From: Lentinula raphanica
Lineage: Eukaryota; Basidiomycota; Agaricomycetes; Agaricales; Omphalotaceae
Direction of reading: 5' to 3'
DNA: 64,000 bases
NCBI GenBank assembly: GCA_027919835.1
Contig: JANVFP010000009.1
Span: forward strand, 1,302,001 to 1,366,000
The position numbers were made by a program, and so were the translations under genes. The notes under the pieces are model-generated. The model saw nothing but the letters and a program-made list of their open reading frames with translations, did no database searches and was not told the DNA's origin. Positions within the stretch are counted from its first letter, which is position 1. Each line of letters begins with the position of its first letter. This document shows, piece by piece, positions 12,490-25,688 of this stretch.

Positions 12490-12861
12490 AGGAGCCCAAG
12501 GAGCGAATGTTACGGTGATTTTTGTTCTCTCGAGTGTATGAATATAATCCGTTCGGTGATTCCACGCAATGAGTTGCGGTTGCTCTTCAAGAGGGGGTGG
12601 TTTGTTTTAACTTGAGTGTTGTACGAATGACGATTTCAGTGGTACTACGCGTACACATTGCTCAGTCGAGGAGCCTCTCGCCAGCCATCTTCACTCTGGT
12701 ACTGATCACGTCTCATTCTATTCTTCTTCGACAGATATGCCGATGCAAGGCTTCCATATCCATGTTCACCTCAAATCATCAACCGAGAATCGACTACCTT
12801 TGGTGCATTGCTTCGTGTATTCTATCACCGACAAAGTTGCTGATATGTGTCTTGAATATAG

Positions 12862-13085
12862 GTTCAATATGCGAAAATGGCAGGCTCCTCTTACTATTCA
12901 GCAATATTTGACGTTGTTCTTGTCATACGACGTTCTGTCACAACACCCGTCAATCAAGCGCGACGCGAACCGCAACCCAAGCATCAGTCATTAAAACGCT
13001 GTTTGAGGCTGTCATCGGATGAGATTATTTCTTGGATAAGTGGCTCCAGCCTCCAATGCTTGGAGACGTACACGGACGGCGGCAT
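12862..13085 (+). pseudogene. Relic of SAP30-like gene exon 2
   Basis: The frame starting at 12877 reads MAGSSYYSAIFDVV, then after a gap TPVNQARREPQPKHQS and LRLSSDE. This matches the intact gene's MPSSSVHRYLATFDLIP and TPANRPRREPHSKDQS and RLSDE. The Pro-rich linker between the two blocks is deleted and the rest drifts out of frame. DNA similarity continues past it (CTTGGAGACGTACACG versus CTTGCAGACGTGCACG). Exon 1 is absent. It was carried along when the P450 unit duplicated. Confidence 0.75.
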
Positions 13086-13108
13086 CTTGTGCTTGCCGAT
13101 TGATCCCT

Positions 13109-13141
13109 GAGGTAGAGGGAGGTAGAGGGAGGTAGAGGGAT
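13109..13141. repeat. 10-bp tandem repeat, three units
   Basis: The unit GGTAGAGGGA is repeated three times, perfectly as read, just past the SAP30 relic. It is absent from the intact locus. Confidence 0.8.
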
Positions 13142-13710
13142 GAGTTGGCATAGGTTCGTTACCGCGCATTCGTTCATCCAGCTCTACCCTCTCACTTTTC
13201 TTCGGAAAGCTTCTTCCTTTGTCTCGACAGGTTCTGTGTCTATTCAAGTCTGATTCTGATTCAAGCTGTGTCTTATACAACCCTCCTCCTGACATCACTG
13301 TCTAGTATTCTAACTTCTCACTCGCCGCTCATCATGATCAGACTCTATTGCTTCAAATTTTCCATGCCGCAGCTGGTGCAAATCGCACTCGAATACCACA
13401 AGAAATCAAGAAATAATTATACATCAAGATGGAAATTGAAATATGCCATATAAAAATCTCCCGCCATGGTACCCTGTGTGAGAGAGACGGTATCTTGAAA
13501 GAATGGGAAGTGACGGGAGGTGACGGCTGGGTGACGGGGAAGGTGAATACATTCTGCTCTGTATCTGGATCTTGTTCTCACTCGTTTAGTTCATCTCCTC
13601 GCAATCTTGGAACCCCAGCAGGTTTTTCAATAACAGCATAGTTACTCATTCATGAACATTGGATGGTTGTGCCGTTTTGCTGTTATTATAGCACACTTGG
13701 CACCGTTCTT

Positions 13711-13800
13711 CATACTCAGAACTGCGTACCTGGTCGGTTATCCTGGTTAAACCTGGGCTATACGGTTATACATTGACATATAGACTTACTGCAACTACAA
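13711..13800 (+). promoter_or_regulatory. P450 B upstream box
   Basis: CTCAGAACTGCGTACCTGG is followed by TCGGTTATCCTGG (13733-13745), and then by an AACTACAAA stretch where copy A has ACTATAAA. It is the counterpart of the box before copy A. Confidence 0.5.
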
Positions 13801-13902
13801 AATGGTTATGCAGCAGAGGTAGAAAACCGCAAAACTGCTTTCCATTTCAACGTTCAAACACTCATTCATCGTTTGCTAGCTGCCTGGTGACGGTAGAGCT
13901 CA

Positions 13903-16191
13903 ATGCACCCTATCCTCCAACTCACCCTCTCCATCCTCGGGACTCTAGCCTCTTATGGACTGTTTCTACTGGCGCGATACCTACACCGCGAAGCAACATC
14001 TCCTTTGAACAAGTTGCCTGGCCCACCAAACCCGAGCTGGATTCTTGGAAACTCAAAAGAACTCCAAGATGCTGTAAGTCTCTATCTAGAATTCAGACGG
14101 ACCAGAACCTCATCTTGTCCTAACTCAGGAGCTTGACGAGATGCAAGCGAAATGGGTAGAAGAATATGGCCCAACTTTCGTCTTCAAATGGTTTCTTGTA
14201 AGTGCCAAATTTGTGATTGACTGCAAATCTTGTTCACATTTCCTCAAGGGAAAACGTCTCTACACCCAGGATACCAAAGCTCTGAACCATATCCTCATGA
14301 GCGGTTATGAGTATCAAAAACCAGAAGCTGTGCGAAAGTGGCGTTTGAGAAACGTCGTTGGGTCTGGTACGACAATTCTGAATTCCGAATGAATCCAAAC
14401 TGACACTGATATGTAGGGCTACTCGTTCAGGAGGAGGACGAGCACCGGCTACAACGTAAAGTCATGGTGAGTGTAAGGCCCAATTGATCTCAAATTCAAT
14501 TCTGAAATCATTCCCCAGAATCCTGCTTTCGGTATAGCTCAAATACGGGAACTGACCGATATTTTCGTGGACGAATCAATTCATGTACGTGTTTTGCACA
14601 ATCATCTTGTTTCCTACACTCATGGATATTTTCTAGCTGAGGGATATATGGGCCTCTCAAGTAGGATCTGAAAATAGTCCCGTCCGTGTCGAAATCCGAT
14701 CATGGCTCAGTAGAATGACGTTAGATGTAATAGGTCGCGCAGGTAATGTTCGATCCTCAGGAAATTTGAGTTCGTTCTCAGTCTCTATAGGTTTCAACTA
14801 CCGCTTTAATGCACTGGACTCTACCGAGCCGGACGAGTTAAACAAAGCGTTTTCAATTATATTCGGAATATCTAATCGTTTAACATTTTGGGACATACTG
14901 CAAGCCGTTGTCCCTGTGCTGCGATTATTCGTCAGTAACATTTCCACCGCTGCTACCATTTGCACTTCCTCACCCCTTCACTTCTCAGCCGTCGACGACC
15001 GACTCTGCGAAGAAAGAAGCTCAAGCTACTATGGAACGCATTGGTCGCGACCTTCTTCGGCAAACAAAGGAATACCTAGCTGTAGCCGGAGAGAAGGCAG
15101 ATGTTTGGCGTGCAAGAGACTTACTGTCATTATTGGTTCGATCAAACATGAGTAAGGATATACCTGAACAACAGAGGATGACTGATGAGGATGTCATTGC
15201 CCGTTCGTGGAAGATTCAATTCGTCGAGGATGTTTGTCTAACCCACATGACTGTTTCAGAGGTCCCGACATTCCTTGTTGCAGGCCACGAAGTAAGTGCC
15301 GCTTTCTTTGGGTGCAAGAGGATCGTTGCTAACGTTCAGCAGACTACATCGACAGCTGTAACGTGGGCGTTATTTGCTGTTACTCAGAAGAAGGACATCC
15401 AGAGCAAATTGCGCGAAGAGTTGCTGCAAGTAGCGACGGAGAGTCCGGACATGGACACACTCAACTCGCTGCCTTATCTCGATGCCGTGGTGAGGGAGAC
15501 GTTGCGTGTACACTCACCTGTTCCAGGGACTCCGAGAGTGGCGATGAAGGACGATTCCATACCCTTAAGCACCCCATATACTGATAGGAATGGAATAGTA
15601 CACAATGACATCCAGTGAGTCTATCCATACGGAGACTATCAGGAATGCTCTCGACTGAACTTTCTGTATAGAGTCAGTAAAGGAGATACCATATTCGTTC
15701 CGGTTCTTGCTGTAAACAGGTCTAAGGATTTATGGGGAGAGGATGCAAAGGACTTTAAGTAGGTCACTGCCACAGCCCGGTGGGGTCTGTCTTCAGAAAG
15801 AATTTCTGACTCATGCATACCCCATATAGACCTGAACGCTGGTTGACTCCCGCCAGTATTCCAACGGCAGTTTCGACTATCCCTGGAGTTTGGGGTAACA
15901 TGTTGTCCTTCTTGGGAGGAACTCATGCTTGCATTGGGTACAGGTTCTCTCTGGTTGAGTGCGTTCACTCACCTCACTTTCTGCATTCTCGAAGTCAAGG
16001 CTCATGCGTGTGATTACCTTAGGATGAAAGCTCTACTGTTCATACTGATTCGAGCATTTGAATTCGATCTCGCCGTGCCCCCAGAAGAGGTTGTTTCAAA
16101 GTCGTCAATCATACACCGTCCTCATCTGAAGAGCGAACCTGAGAAGGGAAGTCAACTTCCTCTGTGGATGAAATTATATGAAGGAGCCTGA
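13903..16191 (+). CDS. Cytochrome P450, tandem copy B
   Basis: Same 13-exon plan as copy A, full length. Anchor [19 protein letters not shown], hinge [14 protein letters not shown] helix VAGHE|TTST across an intron, Exx[12 protein letters not shown] and heme loop [13 protein letters not shown]. Intron 1 has a canonical GTAAGT donor. It ends MKLYEGA where the other copies end MKLYVPS or similar, because the end of the last exon is changed. The closest relative by eye is copy C. No broken frame is found. Substrate unknown. Confidence 0.9.
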
Positions 16192-17412
16192 GCAGTGAAT
16201 GATACTCATTTCACGGTGATTTTTGTTCTCTCAAGTGTACAAATATAATCTGTTCGGTATCAATGCAGTGAGTTGCGGTTAGATGGTGTATACCACCTTG
16301 AGTGTTGCACGAATGACGACAGAAGTCAGCGGTATGGGCGTACACAGTGCTCAGTTGAAATTCTCTTATCACTCTTACCAGACATTTTTACTCTAGTACT
16401 GATCACTTCTCATTCTATTCTTATTCGACAGGTATGACGCTGCAAGGCTTCCCGGGGCTGTGTCCACCTCAGATCATCAACCGAACGAACGTTTCAATAC
16501 GGTGCTTTGTGATCGTCCGCTTCCCCCACGCAGACCCCATATTCCAAGTTAGTCGCTCATTATGTTGAAATTCTTCCAGACTAGAAAACACTGCCGAGTA
16601 TCTTTGTATGCTCTGCCATCACGGTCGTCGGTTTGTCCCAGTGCCGACGGAGTTCGCTTAGGTTTGTTACTGCCACACATTCGCTCATCAACTAGCTCTA
16701 CTCTCTCTAACTTCTCTTCCTTTGTGTCAACAGCTTCTTTGCATGTTGAAGTCTGATTCTGAATCCTGATTGAAGCTGTGTTGCGTTCAACAGCATACAA
16801 CTCTCCTCCTGACATCATGCAGTATTCTCACTCACCGCTCATCACATTTCCTCGCCACAAATTTCCATGCCGCAACTGGTGCAAATCACAATCGAATACT
16901 TATCACAAGAAATCTAGGGACTCTGATCAATCACACATCAAGATGGAAATCAGAGTCACCAAACGTTATACGAACTTTCCCCGTTGTATCTTGAAACTTG
17001 AAGAATGGCAAGACGGGAGGTGAGCATGGCCTACGGGCAAGTCGAATTCATACCGCTCTATATCTAAATCTTGTTGCTCTCACTGGTTCAGTTCATCTCC
17101 ACACGATCTTGGAACCCCTACGCTCCCCTACGGGCTTCTCAACAGCAGCATAGTTACTCATTCATGTCCATATTGGATGGTTGTGCCGTATTGCTGTTAT
17201 TACAGATGCACTTGGCGCTGTTCTTCCGAATAGCCAGGTCAGAACTGTGTACCTGGTCGGTTATCCTGTTTAATCCTGGGCAATACGGTTATATAATGAA
17301 TAACTGCAAGTTCAGCTATAAAATCTGCAGCAGAAGGCGTATGTAGGACTGTAATCCTGCTTCCAAGTTTCCACCAACCTTCTACTCATATATTGGCTAA
17401 CCTGCTGCCTCG
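16192..17412. other. Spacer B-C with duplicated relics
   Basis: No gene. The segment at about 16665-16800 (TAGGTTTGTTACTGCC, then TCGCTCATCAACTAGCTCTA) is a diverged copy of the SAP30-like gene's 3' flank at 9295-9385 and 13150-13290. The SAP30 exon itself is no longer recognisable. Confidence 0.55.
17239..17324 (+). promoter_or_regulatory. P450 C upstream box and TATA-like site
   Basis: TCAGAACTGTGTACCTGG, then TCGGTTATCCTG and a second TTTAATCCTGGG, followed by CTATAAAAT at 17316. It is the same box as in copies A, B and D. Confidence 0.5.
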
Positions 17413-19699
17413 ATGCACCCTATCCTCCGAATCACCCTCTCCATTTTCGGGACTCTAGGCTCTTATGGACTGTTTCTACTAGCGCAATACCTATACCGAG
17501 AAACAACATCTCCTTTGAACAAGTTGCCTGGCCCACCGAACCCGAGCTGGATTCATGGAAACTCAAAAGAACTCCAAGACGATGTAAGTCTTCATCTTGA
17601 ATCCAAACAGACCAGATCTCATTGTCTCCTAACTCAGGAACTTGACGTGACGCAAACGAAATGGGTAGAGGAATATGGCCCAACTCTAGTCTTCAGATGG
17701 TTTCTTGTAAATCCCAAATTCGTGGTAGACTGCTACAAACATTGCTTATCGTTCACATTTCCTCAAGAGAAAACGTCTTTACACCCAGGATACTAAGGCT
17801 CTGAACCATATCCTCATGAGCAGTTATAATTATCAAAAACCAGAGGCTTTGCGAAAGTGGCATTTGAGGAACGTCGTTGGGTCAGGTACGACAACTCTGA
17901 ATTCTGAATGGATCCAAGCTAAAACTCTGTTATGTAGGGCTACTCGTTCAGGAGGAAGACGAGCACCGGCTACAACGCAAAGTCATGGTGAGTGTAAGGA
18001 CCAGCTGATTTCAAAATCTGAAATCTCTCCAGAATCCTGCTTTCGGTATAGCTCAAATACGGGAAATGACCGATATCTTTGTGGACGAATCAATCCATGT
18101 ATGTGTTGTGCACACAACAGTTTGTTTTCTGCGCTCATGAAAATTGTGTTATAGCTGAGAGATATATGGGCCTCTCAAGTAGGACCTGCCAACAGTCCAG
18201 TTCGTGTCGAAATCCGATCATGGCTCAGTAGAATGACGTTGGATGTAATAGGTCGGGCAGGTAATGTTCGATCCTCAGGGATTTTGAGTGCTTTCTCTAA
18301 GTCGTTATAGGTTTCAACTACCGCTGTAATGCATTGGACTCTACCGAGCCGGACGAGTTGACTAAGGCGTTTTCTATCATATGTGAAATGTCTAATCGTT
18401 TGACATTTTGGGACATACTACAAGCCGTTGTCCCTGTTCTGCGATTATTTGTCAGTAACATTTCCGATGCTGCCGCCGTTTGCACTGACTTGCCCCTTCT
18501 CAGCCGTCGACGTCCAACTCTGCCAAGAAAGAAGCTCAAGCTGCCATGAAACGCATTGGTCGGGATCTTCTTTGGCAAACAAAGGAATACCTGTCTGCAA
18601 CCGGAGAGAAGGCAGATGGACGGCGTGCAAAAGACTTGTTATCGTTGTTGGTTCGATCAAACATGAGCAAGGATATACCTGAACAACAAAGGATGACTGA
18701 TGAGGATGTTATCGCCCGTTCGTGAAATTCATTTCATTGACATTGTTCGTCCAACTCACATGACTATCTCAGAGGTTTCAACATTCCTTGTTGCAGGTCA
18801 CGAAGTAAGTACTGCTTGCTTTGGGTGCAAGAGCATTGCTCACGTTCAGCAGACTACATCGACAACATTAACGTGGGCGTTGTTTGCGATGACTCAGAAG
18901 AAGGAAATCCAGATCAAACTACGCAAAGAGTTGCTGCAAGTAGCAACTGAGAGTCCTGACATGGACATACTCAACTCGCTACCTTATCTTGATGCAGTGG
19001 TCAGGGAGACATTGCGTGTACACCCACCTTTTGCAGGGATTCCGAGAGTGGCCATGAAGGACGATTTCATACCGCTAAGCACTGCGTATACTGATAGGAA
19101 TGGCAAAGTACACAATGGAATTCAGTGAGTCAATCCGTGCAGAGACTGTCTGGGAAGCTTTCAACTGATCTTTTCTTGTAGAGTCAGGAAAGGAGATACT
19201 ATCAGTGTTCCGGTTCTAGCTGTAAACAGGTCCAAGGAGTTATGGGGAGAGGATGCAAGGGACTTCAAGTAGGTCACTGACAGAGCCCAGTGTAGTCTGT
19301 ACTCGGAATGTCCCTCTGACTTGCATACCCCCCAACAGACCTGAACGTTGGTTGATTCCCGGCGGTATTCCGACTGCAGTTTCGACTATCCCTGGAGTTT
19401 GGGGTAATGTGTTGTCATTCTTGGGAGGAGCCCATGCTTGCATTGGGTATAGGTTCTCTCTGGTTGAGTACGTTCATCATTTACCTCACTTTCCACATTC
19501 TTGATGTTCTTATGCATGCGATATTCTTAGGATGAAAGCTCTACTGTTCGTACTGATCCGAACCTTTGAATTTGATCTCGCCGTGCCCGCGGAAGAGGTC
19601 GTTTCAAAGTCGTCAATTTTACACCGTCCTCACCTGAAGAGCGAACCTGAGAAGGGAAGCCAACTTCCTCTGTGGATGAAATTGTATGTACCTTTGTGA
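17413..19699 (+). CDS. Cytochrome P450, tandem copy C
   Basis: Full-length copy with the common 13-exon plan. Hinge [14 protein letters not shown] helix FLVAGHE|TTST, Exx[12 protein letters not shown] and heme loop [13 protein letters not shown] are intact. It ends MKLYVPL at 19699. Some otherwise uniform positions differ ([33 protein letters not shown]), so it may have drifted or changed substrate, but no stop or frame break is visible. Intron 2's donor is GTAAAT, weaker than in the other copies. Confidence 0.88.
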
Positions 19700-20344
19700 A
19701 CGATAGTTAGTTCACGGTAATTATTGTTAATATTCTTATCTACTAATATAAGCTGCTCATTGACGAAGAAGTTGCCGGGAGTACTGCGCGTACTAAGTAG
19801 TATCCCGTAGGCAGACTCTTCGCGGCTTATGTACCGCGCGTACGCGTCATTGCTCAGTCGAGTCTCTTACAAACAGACTACATAGCAATGATATATTCAC
19901 TGGAATTCTCAACCAATGAACGTCACAATGCCATGGTTTCAATTTGTGTTTTCCCTACGCAGACTCCAAGGCTATCCGTTCTCATCCTTCTTCATCACAA
20001 TTCGTACCAAGTGGGCCGTGGCCGCCGAGTACTGAATTCTGACATTCATACGCGGCCAGTGCTGTGGGCATGATGAACAGTTGAAGCTAGTTGAACATGA
20101 CATGGACTGCTGAATTCAACAGTGAACTTGGTCGTCATTGGAACGTTGAAGTTCAACGAATCATATAAGTTCGGCTTCCTCGTAGTCAGCTTTGTTACGT
20201 GGCCGGTTAATCCTGGTAAAGCTCACTAATATAAAAACAACTCATGCCAATGCAATTAGGTAGAACTTCATTTTCCAATTCCTTGATACCGCTGTTACCT
20301 TGAATTCATACATTGGCACTTGTTTGAAGGACCTCACTACCTCA
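19700..20344. other. Spacer C-D
   Basis: No gene seen. It contains remnants related to the A-B and B-C spacers (GCGCGTAC next to TTGCTCAGTCGAG near 19840) and the promoter of copy D. Confidence 0.45.
20181..20240 (+). promoter_or_regulatory. P450 D upstream box and TATA-like site
   Basis: CGTAGTCAGC at 20181, then CGGTTAATCCTGG near 20204-20216, and AATATAAAAAC near 20228. The box matches that of copy A almost base for base. Confidence 0.5.
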
Positions 20345-22685
20345 ATGAACCCAATCATCCAGATTGTAGCCTCGATTTTTGGGACTTTAGGAGCTTATGG
20401 TCTTTTCCTATTGGCACGATTCCTCATTCGAGAAGCGATTTCTCCTTTGAACAACTTGCCTGGCCCCCCGAATCCAAGCTGGATCCAGGGGAATTCGAAG
20501 GAACTCCAGGATCCCGTGAGTTCCTTGTCTTGACTTTCCGTGTGGGATCTCATTTTGTTCCATTCAGGAACTTGACGTGGCCCAGGAGAAATGGGTCGAC
20601 AAGTATGGGACAACTATAGTCTACAAGTGGTTCGTCGTAAGTGAAAGCTTCCTGCCCCAGATAGATGCCCGATGATTTTGATTTTCTGTAGTGGAACCGT
20701 TTGTACACCGAGGATACTAAGGCCATCAACCATATCCTTATGAGCGGGTATGATTATCAGAAACCGGAGCCTGCTCGAAAGTGGGCGTTGAGAAATATCA
20801 TCGGGTCAGGTATGAGAACTCATGGTTGCAATGGTTCAGCTCTACACACACGCTAACGATGAATGTTCTAGGAATACTCGTCCAAGAAGAAGACGAACAT
20901 CGCCTCCAGCGCAAAGTCATGGTCAGCGGGATTGAACCATTTAATGTGAAGACGAACTCACGACTACATCATCCAGAACCCGGCTTTCGGTGTTGCACAA
21001 ATACGGGAGCTGACAGAAATATTTATGGATGAATCGATCCATGTATGTGATCTGCATGATATTTATAGTCAGAATAATTCTCACTCTGGTTGATCGTGTG
21101 CTCATCCTACTTAGCTGAGAGATATATGGGTATCCCAAGTGGGCCCCGATAATAAGCCAGTCCGAATCGAGGTTCAATCATGGCTCAGCAGAATGACGCT
21201 GGATGTGATAGGCCGCGCAGGTAATTTCCCTCGTTACTAGAAACGCGTGTATCTGAACACTGCTGTGCACCGTACCTTTCGCAGGCTTCAACTATCAGTT
21301 CGATGCGTTGGATTCCACAGAGCCCAACGAGTTGAACAAGGCATTTTCCATCATATTTGGTTTTGCATCTCGTTTCACCATCTGGAATGTTCTTCAATCT
21401 GTCGTTCCTGCGTTACGTTTATTTGTTCGTGCAACATTTCACTCTCACCAGTAATGAACCGCTGATGTGTTTCCTGGATGAGAATAGCCTTCAACCGTCG
21501 ATTCTGTCAAAAAGGAGGCTTATGCGACGATGGAACGCATAGGCCGAGATCTTCTGCGGCAGAGCAAAGCCCAGCTTGCCGCAACTGGGGAAAAGGGAGA
21601 TGGATGGCGCGCAAGGGATTTATTGACATTATTAGTTCGATCGAATATGAGCAAGGATATTCCTGAAAATCAGAGGATGACTGATGAGGACGTGATTGCT
21701 CGTACGTGTGCCAATTGGAGTCGCGATCGCCCTTTAGCAAGCTCACAAATCATCTGTAGAGGTCCCGACTTTCCTTGTTGCTGGTCATGAAGTAAATGAT
21801 ACTTTCATAAATCGCTAATCACATACTGAGTCGCTCTTCAGACAACGTCGACCGCAGTTACATGGGCATTATTTGCTTTGACGAAGGATAAGGCTATTCA
21901 GGATAATTTGCGTCAAGAACTTCTGCAGGTACAAACCGACAGTCCTACCATGGACACTCTCAACTCGCTGCCCTATCTTAATGCGGTGGTTCGGGAGACT
22001 TTACGCCTACATTCGCCTGTGTCTTCAACGATGAGGGTGGCAATGAAGGACGACGTCTTACCTCTGAGTACTCCATATACTGATAGGAAAGGTAATGTGC
22101 ACTATGAAGTTCCGTGAGTGATTTTTTGCGGTATGGCTGAGTCAAGCTCAGGCTGATTGAATATATAGAGTCCGCAAGGGAGAGTCTATCACGGTTCCTG
22201 TTCTGGCCATGAACAGATCCAAGAGGTTATGGGGCGAGGATGTCAAAGAGTTCAGGTGAGTTGTCATAACGCACGCTTATTGGGAAACATTGATTTCGAC
22301 GCGGTTCGGGCTGAAAAGACCTGAACGATGGTTGACTCCCGGGGGCGTTCCGAGTGCTGCTTCCTCCATCCCGGGAGTTTGGGGGAACATGATGACCTTT
22401 TTAGGAGGAGCTCATGCTTGTATCGGCTACAGATTCTCCTTGGTTGAGTGAGTTGATCCAAGTTTCCGTGCCTCCGAGAATGCACTGATGAATATTTCTC
22501 CTGAATGACATAAAATGAAAGCGCTACTCTTCGTACTCATCCGAGCCTTTGAATTCGATCTCGCGGTAGACGCTGATGATATTGTTGGCAAATTGGCGAT
22601 GGTGAGACGTCCGCATGTGAGGAGCGAACCTGAGAAGGGGAGCCAACTTCCTTTGTTGATGAAGTTGTACGTACCCTCGCAGTGA
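20345..22685 (+). CDS. Cytochrome P450, tandem copy D
   Basis: Full-length, same exon plan. Hinge [14 protein letters not shown] helix VAGHE|TTST, ExxR RETLRLH, PERW and heme loop [13 protein letters not shown] are intact. The end is MKLYVPSQ. I chose the ATG at 20345 because it aligns with the other copies' starts; an in-frame upstream ATG at 20300 would add 15 residues before the anchor. Copy D is more diverged from A-C, which resemble each other most. Confidence 0.88.
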
Positions 22686-23263
22686 AGTTGGACCTGCGAG
22701 GGAGGCTTTTGGAAATACCCAGATAATGAATCTGGTGGGACGCACTGTAACAGTAATTGATTATATCTATGATCAGGATTTGTAAGCCTTGCAAGGAAAT
22801 GGTTCGTCCTTCGGTTGAATCGCCGCTGAAATTCCAACAATTCTCTATGTTTTTTCAGCTCCCTCACTTGGGGGCATCCGATACCAGAGATCTGGCAAGA
22901 AAACTTTGAATAGTCATAATTGCAGCGGCGTAGTTCAGCTGGGATCATAGTGAACGATGGGCCTTGACCGATACAACATGGAGGAAGATGGGGAAGATGA
23001 GGGCGCGCGTCTAAATCTCCTGAACAGAAGTCGAGATGTTAACATCACAATTCCTGAACGTCTGAACGGCGCCGGCCGACGATATCCGTCATGGTTCGTA
23101 TTGTGCCGCCATGATCCATCTTCGAGTGACGAATATACTCGGCTTTTTCGTCCAACGTACCTCACCCGGAGCATATAAAACTGGATTGCAGCTCAGAACA
23201 TGGATCTACAAGCTGCAAGGCTGATCTCCGAGTCTTGCTCTCTTTGAATCCTGATCAACTTCA
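22686..23263. other. Spacer D-E
   Basis: No gene. A TATA-like GCATATAAAA at 23171-23180 lies about 85 bp before the ATG of copy E. The shared box of copies A-D is not recognisable here. Confidence 0.45.
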
Positions 23264-25688
23264 ATGAATCCTGTTACACGTCTCATCCTCTCCATCTTTG
23301 GGTCCATAGGATTATATGGAATGTTCTTGCTGGGTCGATTCTTATATCAAGAAGCGACGTCTCCTTTGAAGAACTTGCCTGGTCCGCCGAATCCTAGTTG
23401 GATTCGAGGAAATGCAAAGGAGATTCAGAAAGCTGTGAGTTTTGATCGTCGATATGTTTTGCTGCTGTCATTCATTTTCTAATACAGGAACTTGGTACAC
23501 TTCACGAGAAATGGGTCGAGCAATATGGATCGACCTTCGTTTTCAAGTGGTTCTTTGTGAGTCGGTCAATTCTCAGACAGTAGTGACGATGATGATAGGG
23601 TGCTGATGTTCTTATGTGCAGGCGAATCGTCTTTACACGGAAGATACGAAGGCGATAACTCATATTCTCCTGAGGAGCGGGTACACCTATCAGAAACCCG
23701 AGCTGGCCAGGAACTGGGTGATAAAGAACATAATTGGATCAGGTAAAGCAAGATTCTCATTGGGATATGTTCATGAAGATAAATGGGCTGCAGGGTTACT
23801 CGTGAAGGAGGAAGATGAACATCGACTACAACGTAAAGTGATGGTGAGCTTGCGAATTCTTCGATCTTCACACCCTTGATTTTGTTTGTTTCATCAGAAT
23901 CCTGCGTTTGGTCCAGCTCAAATACGGGAGTTAACGGAGATCTTCGTCGAAGAGTCTATCCATGTACGTGGGCCTCAACGTTCAACCTTCGCGTCTCCTG
24001 GACTGTTTGTTCATGAACTAATCCTTGATGATGATCCTTTAGTTACGGGACATCTGGGTGTCTCAAATGGGTTCTGACAATAAGCCCGTTCGGGTCGAGG
24101 CTCAATCGTGGCTTAGTAGAATGACGTTGGATGTCATAGGGCGAGCAGGTAGGTATAGTGTCCTTTTTTCGTCATGACCATCACTCCAATTATCTGCTTC
24201 TATCTGCTCACGGAAAACCTTGAAGGATTTGACTATCGCTTCAACGCGCTTGATTCGACGGATTCCAGTACCAATGAGTTGAGCAAAGCGTTTTCGTTGA
24301 TATTCGGGATCGCGACGAGGTTCAGTATTTGGAATATCCTACAAGGGGTTATTCCCATGTTACGATTGATTGTGAGTGATGATATCGTTCATGTTAAACC
24401 TTGTGCAGTGGTGTTGAGTCGCGCTTGTTCCTTCGACCTTTTTTGAACACAGCCATCAAGATCTGACTACGTGAAGAAAGACGCTCAAAGAACTCTGGAA
24501 CGTATTGGTCAGGACCTTCTTCAGCAGAGCAAGAAACGTCTTCTTGCGAGTGGAGAAAAGGCAGATGGATGGCGTGCTAGGGACTTGTTATCTTTGCTGG
24601 TTCGATCGAATCTCAGCGGGAACGATGAGCGTCAGAAGATGAGCGATGAAGATGTAATCAGCCGTACGTGTGCTTGCTTGGCTATCGAGCCTATCGAAAC
24701 CGCGTGCGCCCTACTGATTCGAGCTATTCCAATAGAGGTCCCAACGTTCATTGTGGCAGGACACGAGGTAAGTCTGAACTGATACAGAAACGATGAACTG
24801 GATGCTAACGCTTGAGATTGTTGATTGATAGACTACAGCGACGGCTGTGACCTGGGCGTTGTTCGCACTGACAAAGGACAAGGAGGTTCAACGAAGACTG
24901 CGAGAGGAGGCTCTAAACTTGGGGACCGAGAATCCGAGTATGGATGAATTGAACTCTTTGCAGTATCTTGATGCTGTGGTTCGAGAAACTCTGCGTGTGC
25001 ATGCACCTCTTGTGGCAACTCCAAGGGTAGCGATGAAAGATGATATCTTACCGTTGAGTGTTCCGTATGTCGATCGAAAAGGGGAAGTGCACAATGGAGT
25101 TAGGTGAGTGGGGTTTAATTGAGGATTGGTACGGGTGAGCTCAATTGTAGGGATATTGCGCGGTGTGTGTAGAGTCCGGAAAGGGGATCTGATTAGTATT
25201 CCTATCTTGGCCATGAACAAATCGAAAGAGCTGTGGGGAGAGGACGCTAAGGAGTTTAAGTGAGTTGCTACTACGTGTTGTCTGACTAATTGACCTCAAA
25301 ATTCGGTTCTCTTTGATCCAAGACCCGAACGGTGGTTGACGCCTGGAGGTATTCCGACCGCGGCTCTCGCCATTCCTGGAGTTTGGGGTAACATGTTGAC
25401 GTTTTTGGGAGGCGCACATGCGTGTATCGGGTACAGATTCTCTGTCATCGAGTTGAGTGGATTCCTTTCGCGTTTTCTTCCTTTGAAGAGTCACTGACGG
25501 ACTTGTTGGTTTATTGTAGAATGAAAGCTTTGTTGTTTGTGCTTGTGCGAACGTTCGAGTTTGATCTTGCGGTTCCTGCGGAGGATATTGTGGGGAAGAT
25601 GGCGCTCATCCAACGACCGCATGTGAAAAGTGAGTCTGCGAAGGGGAGTCAGCTTCCTTTGTGGATGAAGCTGTATGTGCCATCGTGA
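23264..25688 (+). CDS. Cytochrome P450, tandem copy E
   Basis: Full-length and the most diverged of the five. Anchor [20 protein letters not shown], hinge [14 protein letters not shown] helix VAGHE|TTATA, Exx[12 protein letters not shown] and heme loop [17 protein letters not shown]. It ends MKLYVPS. Where copies A-D have STEPDELNK or STEPNELNK it has the longer [11 protein letters not shown]. Its last two exons and about 320 bp of 3' flank recur almost unchanged at 52.6-53.4 kb. Substrate unknown. Confidence 0.9.

Larger units (their letters stand above)
12490..13902. other. Spacer A-B with duplicated relics
   Basis: No intact gene. It contains the 3' flank of P450 A, a decayed SAP30-like exon, a 10-bp tandem repeat, a copy of the SAP30 3' flank (about 13150-13290) and the P450 B promoter. 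Confidence 0.6.

Noticed and set aside
13109..13141. CRISPR-like or minisatellite array
   Set aside because: Only three 10-bp units without spacers; a simple tandem repeat in a eukaryotic genome.
1697..25688. P450 genes as a complete secondary-metabolite cluster
   Set aside because: No synthase, cyclase, transporter or pathway regulator is seen beside them. A tandem P450 array alone does not show a pathway.
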